This document shows positions 24,797 through 33,489 of a stretch of 41,263 bases of DNA, piece after piece. Origin of the DNA: DAORDI01 sp035345895 (GTDB lineage Bacteria > Spirochaetota > Leptospiria > Leptospirales > Leptospiraceae); NCBI GenBank assembly GCA_035345895.1, contig DAORDI010000012.1, positions 1 to 41,263 on the forward strand, written 5' to 3'. The number at the start of each line of letters is the position of its first letter. Position 1 is the stretch's first letter. The position numbers were made by a program, and so were the translations under genes. The notes beneath the pieces are model-generated. The model made no database searches and had not been told where the DNA came from. It was given only the letters and a program-made list of their open reading frames with translations.

Positions 24797-26869
24797 TTAC
24801 AACTCTGCTCTTCCTTGAATAGAAGATTCATAAGCTGCTCTAGCTGCTCTTTTATTGCTGTAGGCTTCAGTCAGAGAAGGATCCAAATCTATCGAATTCT
24901 GAAATTCCCTCATTGCCTTTTTAAACTCACCGTTTTTGTAATAGCAGAGACCCAGATAATTGTATGCCTGAGCCGCAATTTTCGGTTTTACATCGGATCT
25001 GACAACTGCGGTCAGTTCTTCAATTGCTTTTTCCCTATCCATCATTGAATTCGTGTCCATTAGAATTCTGGCAAGAGTCAGACGGCCTTCCATATCATCA
25101 GGATCCATATGAGATCCGCGATAGGCTTCATCCTTTGCTTTGGATTTGTTCTTTTCATCCCCTTCCGCATAGACCAGGGCCAGTTTTCGATGGGCCAGCT
25201 TAATCTCGTCGCCGTCCTTGGAATTGTTCAGAATATGAAAAAGAGATTTTTCTGCATTGCTGTAATTTTTCAGTCGGAAATAGGCATCTGCAAGCTTGAG
25301 TCTTGCCTTGTAATTTCCTGGATTTGATTTGACTATTGAATTGAACTCGTCAGCAGCTTCCTGATGAAAACCGGCTTCCATATAATAGTCCCCGATCGCT
25401 TCCATATTTTTAGATTCGCCGGGATTAAGTGCAGAAGCTTTTTTCCAGTTTTCAATGGCCTTTGTCGGCTGACCTGAATTCTTATATGCTATACCCAGAT
25501 TGTAGTATGCGTTATCATTTTTAGGATTCAGCTGAATTGCCTGTTCAAATGCCAGAACTGCTTCAGAATATCTTTCCATATCATCCAGAATGATACCCAG
25601 ATTGATAAGTGCATTCTCTGTGTTCGTATCACCGGGAGTACTTTTGATAATTTTTCTGAAAAGATCCTCTGCAGAAGACAGATTTCCTCTGGAATAATAA
25701 AGATCTGCCAGCTGGAACATTGTATCTGTATCATCCGGTCTGATCTTCATTGCCTTTTCGAGTGCCACTGTCGCATTGTCAAACATTCTGAGATCTTCGA
25801 AAGCTTCTGCAATGAATCGGAAGACCGCAGGATCGGAAGAACCTGAATCAATTGCTTTTTGGAGGTAGGAGACAGCCTCTTCAGTCCTTTTCTGTTTCAG
25901 CAGAATCAGTCCGAGATTGTAGAGATACTTTCCCTCATTCGGCTTGATGGCAGCGGCTTCCTTAAAATGATGCTCAGCATTGTTCAGGTCATCCCTGTGG
26001 TAAAAAATCGTGCCTAAGTAAGCGTGTGCAAATTCTGAGACCTGACTTCTTCCGGTCACCTGAATGACTCTCTGAAAATTTGCCACTGCATCAGCAACCT
26101 GTCCCTGCTTGTACTGACTGATGGCAAGATTGTACATCAGATAGGGGTCATCCGGAGAGTTGGAAATCCCTTCTTTGTAAATTTCGATTGCAGCCTTTGG
26201 GTCATTTGTCTCATTCAGAAGATTTCCTGCCAAGAGGGATATTCTTGAATCATTCGGAGCCATACTCTTGGCTTTCATAATTACATTTCTTGCCTCAGTG
26301 TACTGTCCTGCATGCTTATGAGCCAAAGCCAGATCGTAATAGGCATAAATGTTCTTAGAATCGTAATCCACTGCCTTGCGCAGTCTCTCGACCGCCTGAG
26401 TATACCTGCCTGCCTCATCAAGAATGACACCGAGAACTGTGAGGGCTACAGATTTGTCCGTATCAGAAGCCGGTGAGCTGAGAAACTCTTCACAGGCGGA
26501 ATTTGCCTTTTTTACATATCTGTCTCTGTAAAGAGTGATGCATTTTGCCAGTCCAGGATTCAAGGAAGTGTCAGGAACATACGATTTTTCAATGAACCTG
26601 TCGATTGATCCGATCTTTTCATTGAAAAGATCTGTTTTTCCTATTTCAGTACCAGCACCTTCCTTTCTGAGAAACTGGTACCAGATTCCAAAAAGAACGG
26701 CTATCAGTACGATGACAAGAATCAGAAGCACGAAAGGCAGATAAGAGGATCTGTTTCTGATTCTGGATTCCCGATACGCTTCAAACTCTTCAGTATCCTG
26801 AGGTTTATCAGACAGGTCGTCCCTACCTAAATTTTCAAGACGCATTCTGTTCTTCTTTACTCCCTGCAT
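24797..26869 (-). CDS. Membrane-anchored large TPR protein
   Basis: The product has 690 residues. A short charged cytoplasmic head (about 1-42) precedes one membrane helix (SYLPFVLLILVIVLIAVLFGIWYQFL, about 43-68). The rest, probably periplasmic, is a solenoid of about 14 TPR units with typical spacing (for example YAYYDLALAHKHAGQYTEARNVIMKAKSMAPNDS, NAYYNLGIAYKNSGQPTKAIENWKKASALNPGES, QAYNYLGLCYYKNGEFKKAMREFQNSIDLDPSL). No enzyme motif is present. It starts 2 bases after the nusB stop with an AGGAGGAG SD, so it belongs to the ribH-nusB operon. A scaffold role is likely. Confidence 0.9.
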   Translation of the reverse strand: MQGVKKNRMRLENLGRDDLSDKPQDTEEFEAYRESRIRNRSSYLPFVLLILVIVLIAVLFGIWYQFLRKEGAGTEIGKTDLFNEKIGSIDRFIEKSYVPDTSLNPGLAKCITLYRDRYVKKANSACEEFLSSPASDTDKSVALTVLGVILDEAGRYTQAVERLRKAVDYDSKNIYAYYDLALAHKHAGQYTEARNVIMKAKSMAPNDSRISLLAGNLLNETNDPKAAIEIYKEGISNSPDDPYLMYNLAISQYKQGQVADAVANFQRVIQVTGRSQVSEFAHAYLGTIFYHRDDLNNAEHHFKEAAAIKPNEGKYLYNLGLILLKQKRTEEAVSYLQKAIDSGSSDPAVFRFIAEAFEDLRMFDNATVALEKAMKIRPDDTDTMFQLADLYYSRGNLSSAEDLFRKIIKSTPGDTNTENALINLGIILDDMERYSEAVLAFEQAIQLNPKNDNAYYNLGIAYKNSGQPTKAIENWKKASALNPGESKNMEAIGDYYMEAGFHQEAADEFNSIVKSNPGNYKARLKLADAYFRLKNYSNAEKSLFHILNNSKDGDEIKLAHRKLALVYAEGDEKNKSKAKDEAYRGSHMDPDDMEGRLTLARILMDTNSMMDREKAIEELTAVVRSDVKPKIAAQAYNYLGLCYYKNGEFKKAMREFQNSIDLDPSLTEAYSNKRAARAAYESSIQGRAEL

Positions 26870-26871
26870 TC

Positions 26872-27297
26872 TTAATCTCCTCCTGACGACTTGGCCAATT
26901 CATCTCTGTACACAGAATCCAGTATTCCGTTGATAAGGCTGAGAGACTCTTCCGACTCAAATTCCCTGGTAAGCTCCAAAGCCTCATTAATAATAATACG
27001 TCCAGGAATTTCACGCATATTTACGAGAGAAAAAATGGAAATCCGTAAAATATTGCGGTTTATAATGGAAATTCTGTCCAGTTCTTTGCCTCTGGAATAA
27101 GCCTTGATGATATTATCGAGAACTTCCCAGTTTTTCACAACTCCATTTATCAGAAGTTCTGCCAATTCCCTTTCTTCTCTTCCGAGTTTTTTGTCGTACC
27201 ATTGAAATTTTACAACTTCTTCGACAGGAGTTTTAGTAAGCTCAATCTGGTACAGACCCTGAATTGCAATTGCCCTCGATTTATGCCTTGAGGCCAT
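26872..27297 (-). CDS. nusB: Transcription antitermination factor NusB
   Basis: The product has 141 residues, the usual NusB length. It has the typical start (MASRHKSRAIAIQGLYQIELT) and the C-terminal helices (DRISIINRNILRISIFSLVNMREIPGRIIINEALELTREFESEESLSLINGILDSVYRDEL). NusB binds boxA RNA with NusE (S10) and supports rRNA transcription. The start overlaps the end of ribH by 17 bases. ribH-nusB is a common bacterial arrangement. Confidence 0.95.
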   Translation of the reverse strand: MASRHKSRAIAIQGLYQIELTKTPVEEVVKFQWYDKKLGREERELAELLINGVVKNWEVLDNIIKAYSRGKELDRISIINRNILRISIFSLVNMREIPGRIIINEALELTREFESEESLSLINGILDSVYRDELAKSSGGD

Positions 27298-27760
27298 TGA
27301 TTACCCGGAAAAGATTTACCATTTCTACGGCAGTTGCCGCAGCCTCTGCACCTTTATTTCCTGCCTTAGTTCCTGCTCTTTCTATTGCCTGTTCGATTGT
27401 ATCCGTAGTCAGCACACCGAAGATGACAGGAATCCCTGTTTCCAGTGCAATATTTCCAATCTTTGCAGATTCACCTGCAACAAAATCAAAATGCGCAGTG
27501 GAACCTCTGATCACAGCACCTAGACAGATCACTGCATCAAATTTTCCTGATTCTGAAAGTTTCTTTGCTGTCACCGGAATTTCAAATGCTCCCGGAACTC
27601 TGACAACTGTTACTTTTTCCAGATCAGTTCCATGTCTTTCCAATGAATCCAACGCACCTTTCAGAAGGCTTTCAGTAATAAACTCATTGAATCTGGAAAC
27701 AATGACAGCATATTTATGACCTGTTCCGTTCAGATTTCCTTTCAATTCTATGAAACCCAT
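27281..27760 (-). CDS. ribH: 6,7-dimethyl-8-ribityllumazine synthase (RibH)
   Basis: The product has 159 residues. Substrate-binding segments are present: VSRFNEFITESLLKGALDSL (residues about 20-40), VVRVPGAFEIPVTAKKL, AVICLGAVIRGSTAHFDFVAGESAKIGNIAL (with the catalytic His in TAHFDF), GIPVIFGVLTTDTIEQAIERAGTKAGNKGAEAA. It catalyses the penultimate riboflavin step. The ATG at 27760 has GGGAG close upstream. Two small genes precede it on the same strand; no FMN riboswitch motif is visible. Confidence 0.96.
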   Translation of the reverse strand: MGFIELKGNLNGTGHKYAVIVSRFNEFITESLLKGALDSLERHGTDLEKVTVVRVPGAFEIPVTAKKLSESGKFDAVICLGAVIRGSTAHFDFVAGESAKIGNIALETGIPVIFGVLTTDTIEQAIERAGTKAGNKGAEAAATAVEMVNLFRVINGLKA

Positions 27761-27846
27761 ACACTCCCTGTTTGCCGTAAATCGGCATCTCAGACGAAAG
27801 TTTGGCCGGATTGATTTTCATGCAATGATAAAAAGGAAATCAGGGT

Positions 27847-28020
27847 TTATTCAAAGTCAGTTTTCGGAAGCAGCTTCCTCAGATTCTCAATTTCCCTGCA
27901 GATATTCGCCACACTGTCAGACTCGCCAGTCTCATAATTTGCTTCCAGAAAATTTTCCAGGTTTTCAAGCCTTGTCTTCAGTGTCTTCTGATCAACACAA
28001 TCCTTTTTTCGCCAGAACAT
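27847..28020 (-). CDS. Small helical protein upstream of ribH
   Basis: The product has 57 residues, starting MFWRKKDCVDQKTLKTRL and ending LLPKTDFE. It is charged and helical with heptad-like leucines (LKTRLENLENFLEANYE ... ICREIENLRKLL), probably a short coiled coil. A very good SD (AAAGGAGG) lies 5-6 bases before the ATG. It overlaps the end of a second small gene by 29 bases and lies 86 bases before ribH, so it should be co-transcribed with ribH and nusB. I do not recognise the family; its length and position recall XseB but the sequence does not match. Confidence 0.6.
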   Translation of the reverse strand: MFWRKKDCVDQKTLKTRLENLENFLEANYETGESDSVANICREIENLRKLLPKTDFE

Positions 28021-28165
28021 CCACTCCTCCTTTCGTTTGGCAGACCGAACAGCCTGAGACTGAAATCAGACCGTCATTCAAATGGACTGCAATCAAATCC
28101 TGCACGCCTTTGCATTGAGCTGAACCGCAGTAAGGCAGTCTCAGGCTGGCCAACAGGATGAACAT
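27992..28165 (-). CDS. Small Cys-rich ORF, possible first gene of ribH operon
   Basis: The frame has 57 residues from the ATG at 28165 (MFILLASLRLPYCGSAQCKG...). It has four paired cysteines, C13-x4-C18 and C39-x2-C42, and a final Cys, a spacing that suggests a small metal-binding fold. Between them lies LIAVHLNDGLISVSGCSVCQ, which looks protein-like. The weak point is the start: no SD is visible. Its last 29 bases overlap the next small gene and contain that gene's SD site, so translation of the two would be coupled. I do not recognise the family. Confidence 0.4.
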   Translation of the reverse strand: MFILLASLRLPYCGSAQCKGVQDLIAVHLNDGLISVSGCSVCQTKGGVDVLAKKGLC

Positions 28166-28461
28166 ACCATTAGTTAGACATAAAATAACATATGGACTAA
28201 TTAAAGTTAATTACAATCTCAGTATTTCAATCGGACTTTTCAATATGTAGGTTAAGAGGAAAATATGCCCAATTTCCTCATTGGACACCTTTTTGACTTT
28301 TTATGCATTATTTAATGAATCTTGTTGACATCTGGAAATAAACAGCCCGAATCTGAAATTCTGGCGGTTTATTAATAATTTCTGTCTCAAGCAGATTCAA
28401 GTATCCCCTAGGAGAAATCATCTGATTTGAGAAAAAACCCGTATCTGACGATGTTTAAGAT
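28166..28461. other. Divergent AT-rich intergenic region
   Basis: No gene is supported. It contains short palindromes: ATTAGT/ACTAAT around 28170-28200, TTATTAATAA, and AAATCA-TC-TGATTT (28415-28428), the last about 33 bases before the exported-protein gene at 28462. Promoters of both flanking operons must be here; I could not fix them with confidence. Confidence 0.45.
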
Positions 28462-29328
28462 ATGAGGAAATCTATCTCACTGATTTTTCTATTGCTCTGC
28501 ACTATTCAGCCTGTTTTTTTACAGGAAAAAAACGGGGAAAGAAAGAAAGCCCAGACTGACTGGACAAATTCCAAAGTTTCCCTGACTGTAATGGAGTCCC
28601 TCCCCCGAGTCATCATTGATACCAAAGACATTGAGTACGGCGGAGACCATACTGCATACAATGTCTCCGAGGCTAGAAACAAAGCCTTGAGCAAGGCAAA
28701 GGAAAGGAGTTCTCTTCAGATAGTCAAGGCTGTGGAAAACATCCGTCTGAACGATGAGTATCTGATTCTGGAAAAACTCAATGATGATCCTTCTGGAAAG
28801 TTCAGAGAAAGATTCAATCAGTTCTTTTTTGAAGAAAAGTCTGAACTTAAGGTAAAATTTCTGAGAGACAAGGTTGCAGTGGAGTCCATTATTCCGTTTA
28901 GAGGGAAATCAGGTCTTTTGAATTATCTGGATGTGGAATACGAAAGGGAAAAATTCCCCGATTTCAGAGATTCCAGAATGAAAGAAGCCTATACCAGTCT
29001 GATTGTGGATGCCCGTCATCTGGACTTTGTACCCTCCGTTTTTCCTACAATTGTAACCGAAAAGGGCATTGAGATTTATTCAAAAGATATGGTACCCGCA
29101 AAATATGGAATTGATAAGGGAATCGTCCAGTATCACAAAGACTATAAGCAGGCCTTTCTGGACTCCAGGGCGGGCTCCAAACCATTCTTTGTGCTTGCAC
29201 TGACGGTTGCAGGAAAAAACAGGACGAGTGTATCCATACCCACAGATGAAGCAAAAAAACTTTTTTCCTCGGAAGAAACCAAGGCAAGTCTGAAAAAATG
29301 CAATGTGATTATTTTAATGCAAGACTAG
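28462..29328 (+). CDS. Exported LPP20/FlgP-like protein
   Basis: The product has 288 residues with a signal peptide (about 1-21, ending FLQ). Residues about 60-95 form a helical LPP20-like segment (NVSEARNKALSKAKERSSLQIVKAVENIRL). The C-terminal half carries YTSLIVDARHLDFVPSVFPTIVTEKGIEIYSKDMV ... KPFFVLALTVAGKNRTSVSIPTDEAKKLFSSEE, resembling the DARGLxxxPxxxPRI...G..VY pattern of envelope proteins found near flagellar genes. Assignment rests on memory of that pattern. The stop overlaps the convergent TPR gene by 20 bases. No SD is obvious before the ATG. Confidence 0.6.
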   Translation: MRKSISLIFLLLCTIQPVFLQEKNGERKKAQTDWTNSKVSLTVMESLPRVIIDTKDIEYGGDHTAYNVSEARNKALSKAKERSSLQIVKAVENIRLNDEYLILEKLNDDPSGKFRERFNQFFFEEKSELKVKFLRDKVAVESIIPFRGKSGLLNYLDVEYEREKFPDFRDSRMKEAYTSLIVDARHLDFVPSVFPTIVTEKGIEIYSKDMVPAKYGIDKGIVQYHKDYKQAFLDSRAGSKPFFVLALTVAGKNRTSVSIPTDEAKKLFSSEETKASLKKCNVIILMQD

Positions 29329-30061
29329 CCTTTTTGAACACTTCCTCTGCCTTTGTAAAATCTGAGTTGAAAAGATAGGCAAATCCCAGATCTCTCATTT
29401 CATCAAAACTCAGATCATTTCTCTTTTCAAAGCTGGAAATCTTTTCAATTTTTTCCGCAAATTCCTGATGTCTTTCTTCAAAGCTGGGCAGTGCTGAAAC
29501 TCCTGGGCTTCGGCTCAAAATTGCTTCGGCTTCCTTGTATCTTCCCATCAGCTGAAGAGAAAGTCCTGTTCTGAGGAAAATTTCCGAATCATCCTTTGCC
29601 CATTCAAAAATCTGCTTAAAAAACTGAACGACTTCAGCATATTTTCCGAGCGCAAAAAGGGATTTCATTTTTTCTCTGTAAAATGACTGCTCGTATTCCC
29701 TTTTCTGATCCCTGGAGATAATATAAAGGCAGGCTTCATAACTTTCACTGAAATAGGCAAGATTTATTCCAAACTCATAAATGGAATAACAAAGAGGGTT
29801 TTCCGGATTTTTTATGTAAAGGAGAAAGCATTTGAGTGCTTCTTTTTCCCTGCCCTGCGTTTTCAACTGTAAAGACAGTATGAGTTCTTTCAGATTACTG
29901 CCCCGCGAGATGTAATTCTCTGAATTGTCCAGATAAATCTTTTCTGAAATCCAATTAAGATCTGATAAAAATGCATTTTCGGGATTTTTTGAATAAAGAG
30001 AGAATACTTCCTCATAGGATCCTGCCTCAAAAGCTTCCCATGCATTTTTTTCCAAGCTCAT
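29309..30061 (-). CDS. TPR-like cytoplasmic protein
   Basis: The product has 250 residues with no signal peptide. The sequence is helical, with TPR-like units (AWEAFEAGSYEEVFSLYSKNPE; IFLRTGLSLQLMGRYKEAEAILSRSP; DLGFAYLFNSDFTKAEEVFKKAS). An AGGAG SD precedes the ATG by 5 bases. Its last 20 bases overlap the end of the convergent gene. It stands alone on this strand; the function is not evident. Confidence 0.7.
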   Translation of the reverse strand: MSLEKNAWEAFEAGSYEEVFSLYSKNPENAFLSDLNWISEKIYLDNSENYISRGSNLKELILSLQLKTQGREKEALKCFLLYIKNPENPLCYSIYEFGINLAYFSESYEACLYIISRDQKREYEQSFYREKMKSLFALGKYAEVVQFFKQIFEWAKDDSEIFLRTGLSLQLMGRYKEAEAILSRSPGVSALPSFEERHQEFAEKIEKISSFEKRNDLSFDEMRDLGFAYLFNSDFTKAEEVFKKASLALK

Positions 30062-30165
30062 AAACTCTCCTTTTTACGTCCAATGGATCTATTTCATTCA
30101 TCGGAAAGCTGCGTTTTTTTTTAATGATATTTCCTGAGGAAGGCAAAAACCTATTCTTCCGATAT

Positions 30166-30205
30166 TGTTTTCGCTTGGCAGGCAGTGTTTTCGCTTGGCG
30201 GGCAG
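30166..30205. repeat. Two-copy 20-base tandem repeat before ybiT
   Basis: TGTTTTCGCTTGGCAGGCAG (30166-30185) is followed at once by the same 20 bases with one change (A to G at position 15; 30186-30205). It lies 54 bases upstream of the ybiT start, in the promoter or leader region, and could be a paired protein-binding site. Confidence 0.7.
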
Positions 30206-30258
30206 CATTCTCAAAAAAAACTGGTACTCGGTGCTTTTTTAGGCAGTGCGAGGTATAA

Positions 30259-31905
30259 ATGATCAGTGTTTCCAATTTGACGGTCCGATACGGAAAGAAA
30301 ACTCTATTTGAAGATGTCAGCATAAAATTCAAAGAAGGCGAAAGGTATGGTCTGATTGGAGCAAACGGGTCCGGCAAGTCCACTTTTCTGAAGATTCTGG
30401 CTGGTATGGACCAGCCTACATCAGGTTCTGTATCCCTTGACAAGGGAATGCGGCTGGGTTATCTGAAACAGGATCATTACGGTTACGATGAAGTCACCAT
30501 TATGAACGCAGTTCTGATGGGAAATCCTGAGCTCTGGGAAGTGTCGCAGGAAAGAGACAGGCTGTATGCTCTTCCGGAAATGTCCGATGAAGAAGGAATT
30601 CTTGCAAGCGAGATAGAAGAGAAATTTGCCGATCTAGGCGGTTATGAGGCTGAAAGCTATGCAGGAGAACTGCTTGTAGGTCTGGGAATTCCTTCCAATC
30701 TGCACAACGAACCGATGTCAAGAATCACGGGAGGGTTCAAACTCAGAGTCCTTCTGGCTCAGGTTCTGTTTCTGAAACCGGAAATTCTCCTTCTGGATGA
30801 ACCGACAAACCACCTGGACATCAAGACAATCAGCTGGCTGGAAAACTTTCTTTCCGGTCACAGAGGAGTGCTGATTGTCATCTCTCACGACAGGCATTTT
30901 ATCAATTCCATCTCCACAAACATTGCCGACTTGGATTATAATGTCATTAGAGTATATCCTGGAAACTATGATGATTATATGGAAGCTTCGACAATGGCCA
31001 GAGAACAGCAGATCAATGAAAACAAGCGAAACAAGGAAAAAATTGCCGGTCTTCAGGAATTCGTAAACAGATTCAGTGCAAATGCCAGCAAGGCAAAACA
31101 GGCAACATCCCGTCAGAGACTGATTGAAAAGCTGAAGGGTCAGCAGATAGAAATCAAGCCCAGTTCGAGGGTCTCTCCTTATATCCGTTTCAAGGTAGGA
31201 AAACCTCTCGGGAAAGATGTAATCAATGCTGTAGGAATTTCCAAGTCTTACGGAAAAACAAAGGTATTCGAAGATGTGAATATCACGATTGCCAAGGGTG
31301 AAAAAGTGGCTATCATCGGTACCAACGGCGCAGGGAAGACGACGCTCGTAAAATGCCTGATGAAGCAGATGGAACCGGATTCAGGAAAAGTGGAATGGGG
31401 AACCTCAGTCTTTGCATCGTATTTTCCACAGGATCATAAGGAAGGAATTGGAGATGATAAAAACACTCTGATTGACTGGCTCTACCAATTCGCTCCGCCG
31501 GATACAGACACTACTGTTCTCAGAGGTCTTCTGGGACGAATGCTTTTCAGCGGGGATATGGCTCTGAAAGGAACCTCAGTTCTTTCCGGAGGGGAAAAAT
31601 CCAGACTGATCATTGCAAGAATGATTATGGCCGAGGACAACGTTCTGGCACTCGACGAACCTACGAACCACCTGGATCTGGAATCCATTGAGTCTCTGAA
31701 CTATGCTCTTTCTCAGTATGAAGGAACAGTGCTGTTTGTATCTCATGACAGGGAGTTTGTATCCTCACTTGCCACAAGAATCATTGAAGTGACTCCTGAA
31801 AGAGTGATGGACTTTACCGGAACTTATGATGAATATCTTTCCAAGGAAGGAAACGATTTCTTCAAAAGACAGAACAGCTCAGCGGTTCTTGCAGGTTCAA
31901 AGTAA
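30259..31905 (+). CDS. ybiT: ABC-F ATPase YbiT
   Basis: The product has 548 residues and follows E. coli YbiT closely in order and motifs. Nucleotide domain 1 has Walker A GANGSGKST (about 35-43), a degenerate signature (ITGGFKLRV in place of LSGGQ; E. coli YbiT is also degenerate here) and Walker B LLLDEPTNHLD. The P-site linker contains EFVNRFSANASKAKQATSRQR. Domain 2 has GTNGAGKTT (354-362), LSGGEKSRL and ALDEPTNHLD. There is no membrane domain. ABC-F proteins act on the ribosomal E site to release stalled or idle complexes. A GAGG SD precedes the ATG by 6 bases. It ends 3 bases before the convergent chemoreceptor gene. Confidence 0.92.
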   Translation: MISVSNLTVRYGKKTLFEDVSIKFKEGERYGLIGANGSGKSTFLKILAGMDQPTSGSVSLDKGMRLGYLKQDHYGYDEVTIMNAVLMGNPELWEVSQERDRLYALPEMSDEEGILASEIEEKFADLGGYEAESYAGELLVGLGIPSNLHNEPMSRITGGFKLRVLLAQVLFLKPEILLLDEPTNHLDIKTISWLENFLSGHRGVLIVISHDRHFINSISTNIADLDYNVIRVYPGNYDDYMEASTMAREQQINENKRNKEKIAGLQEFVNRFSANASKAKQATSRQRLIEKLKGQQIEIKPSSRVSPYIRFKVGKPLGKDVINAVGISKSYGKTKVFEDVNITIAKGEKVAIIGTNGAGKTTLVKCLMKQMEPDSGKVEWGTSVFASYFPQDHKEGIGDDKNTLIDWLYQFAPPDTDTTVLRGLLGRMLFSGDMALKGTSVLSGGEKSRLIIARMIMAEDNVLALDEPTNHLDLESIESLNYALSQYEGTVLFVSHDREFVSSLATRIIEVTPERVMDFTGTYDEYLSKEGNDFFKRQNSSAVLAGSK

Positions 31906-31908
31906 AAA

Positions 31909-33489
31909 TTATCTCTTCGCAGCTTCCTGAAGTTCCCTTGATTTTGCACCGAGAGACTTGGAAGCTGTATGAAGAGACTCTGCATGATCTGTAAGATCCT
32001 TTAAATTCTGCGTAATAGCTTCCACTGCACTTCTGATCGTCTTGGATTCTGCATTCTGAAGAGAGGTATTGTCTCTTACATTCTTGATCTTTTCCTGTAT
32101 GCGTTCCAGGCTCATACTGATTTCGGTGGAAACACCAGACTGCTGCTCCAAAGATTCTGAAATCATCTGAACACCTTCTACAATCTCGCGTATTCCCATA
32201 ATAATGATACGGATAATTCCCACAATGTCTCTCAGGCTTTCTGCACTGTTCTCAGTATCTGTCTTCATCTGCTGAATAAGTGCCGATATCTCGGCCGCAT
32301 TTCTTCCGGAAGTTTCTGCGAGTTTTCTCACCTCATCCGACACCACAGTGAATCCTTTGCCCTCCTCACCTGCTCTTGCCGCTTCTATAGCTGCATTGAG
32401 TGCCAGAAGATTTGTTCTCTTGGAAATATCATTGATGAGCCTTACAATCTCTCCTACCTTTCTGGAATTTCCAAGAAGGTTTTCAATCTCTTCATTGATC
32501 TCTTCGAGTTTCTGCTCTCCTTTCTGAGCATTCTCAATTGCAAGGACTCCTTTTTTGGAAACTCTTTTGGACTCCTTGTTCAGCTCGCTCATAGTAGTTT
32601 TCAGTTCATTCATGGAAAGAATGTTCTGTTCTCCCAGCTGAAACTGCTCGGATGTCTTGGAAGCAATATCCGATATGGAGGAAGAAAGTTTTCGGATGGA
32701 TTCCAGTGATATCTCCATTGAGTTTTTAAGATCTCTGCCCTTTTCTTCAGTGACCTTGGCTGATCCGTCAATTGCAGGAATAATTGAATTCAGTTCAGCG
32801 GTCACATAACTGATTTTATAAATCAGCAGTTCTGCATTTTCATAGTTTTCCCTGGCCCTGTCCTCAGCCTCCTGGGATTCATAGAGTACATTCTGAACAT
32901 AACCTGTCGCAATGGTAAGTGTAATCCCCATCGCAGAAAGAAAAAGTGCGGAAACGGAAACAGTGATGACTGTGAGTTTAGGAGGACCTTTTGAACCCAG
33001 AACTGCGAGTTCAGGGAATGCTGTTTTAAGGCCGACTGCCAGACAGAGATACAATACAACATAGGATGCGGATACGATTCCGGTAAAACGTTTTGAAAAA
33101 CGGAGAGAGGCTCCCCCCACCAGCAGAAAAAATACAGAAAACATGATCGGACTCAGGACTCCGTTAGCTTTGTATATCATTTCTGCTGAAAAATATCCCA
33201 TCTGAACAATCGCAAATCCGACATACTCAAATGCAGATGTGATATACTTTACCTTGGGTGAATACTGATCTGTTCTCAGGAAATATAATGATATCGGAAT
33301 GGAAAATGCATAGAGAAATATTCCGACGCAGTAATATTCTATAATGGTATAAACATCACCTTTCAGAAAGAAGGCCATAATCGTTCCCAGTGTAAAAACG
33401 GAAACTAGAAAAAAACGCAGATAATTGGAAGTTGTTTCTCCCTTGATCTCGATCTGCAGTTTCTTGGACAGATTATTTTTCGTTGACAT
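31909..33489 (-). CDS. Methyl-accepting chemotaxis protein with multi-helix membrane domain
   Basis: The product has 526 residues. The first about 210 residues contain six hydrophobic segments with only short loops, so there is no normal periplasmic ligand domain and no evident HAMP. The rest is the MCP signalling coiled coil, with the conserved tip IVRLINDISKRTNLLALNAAIEAARAGEEGKGFTVVSDEVRKLAE at about 350-395. It should control CheA through CheW; it probably senses a membrane-borne or cytoplasmic signal. The start overlaps the TetR gene by 17 bases, an unusual pairing. Confidence 0.9.
   Translation of the reverse strand: MSTKNNLSKKLQIEIKGETTSNYLRFFLVSVFTLGTIMAFFLKGDVYTIIEYYCVGIFLYAFSIPISLYFLRTDQYSPKVKYITSAFEYVGFAIVQMGYFSAEMIYKANGVLSPIMFSVFFLLVGGASLRFSKRFTGIVSASYVVLYLCLAVGLKTAFPELAVLGSKGPPKLTVITVSVSALFLSAMGITLTIATGYVQNVLYESQEAEDRARENYENAELLIYKISYVTAELNSIIPAIDGSAKVTEEKGRDLKNSMEISLESIRKLSSSISDIASKTSEQFQLGEQNILSMNELKTTMSELNKESKRVSKKGVLAIENAQKGEQKLEEINEEIENLLGNSRKVGEIVRLINDISKRTNLLALNAAIEAARAGEEGKGFTVVSDEVRKLAETSGRNAAEISALIQQMKTDTENSAESLRDIVGIIRIIIMGIREIVEGVQMISESLEQQSGVSTEISMSLERIQEKIKNVRDNTSLQNAESKTIRSAVEAITQNLKDLTDHAESLHTASKSLGAKSRELQEAAKR

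Noticed and set aside
27761..28165. FMN riboswitch before ribH
   Set aside because: The conserved RFN core was not found and the region is filled by two small reading frames.
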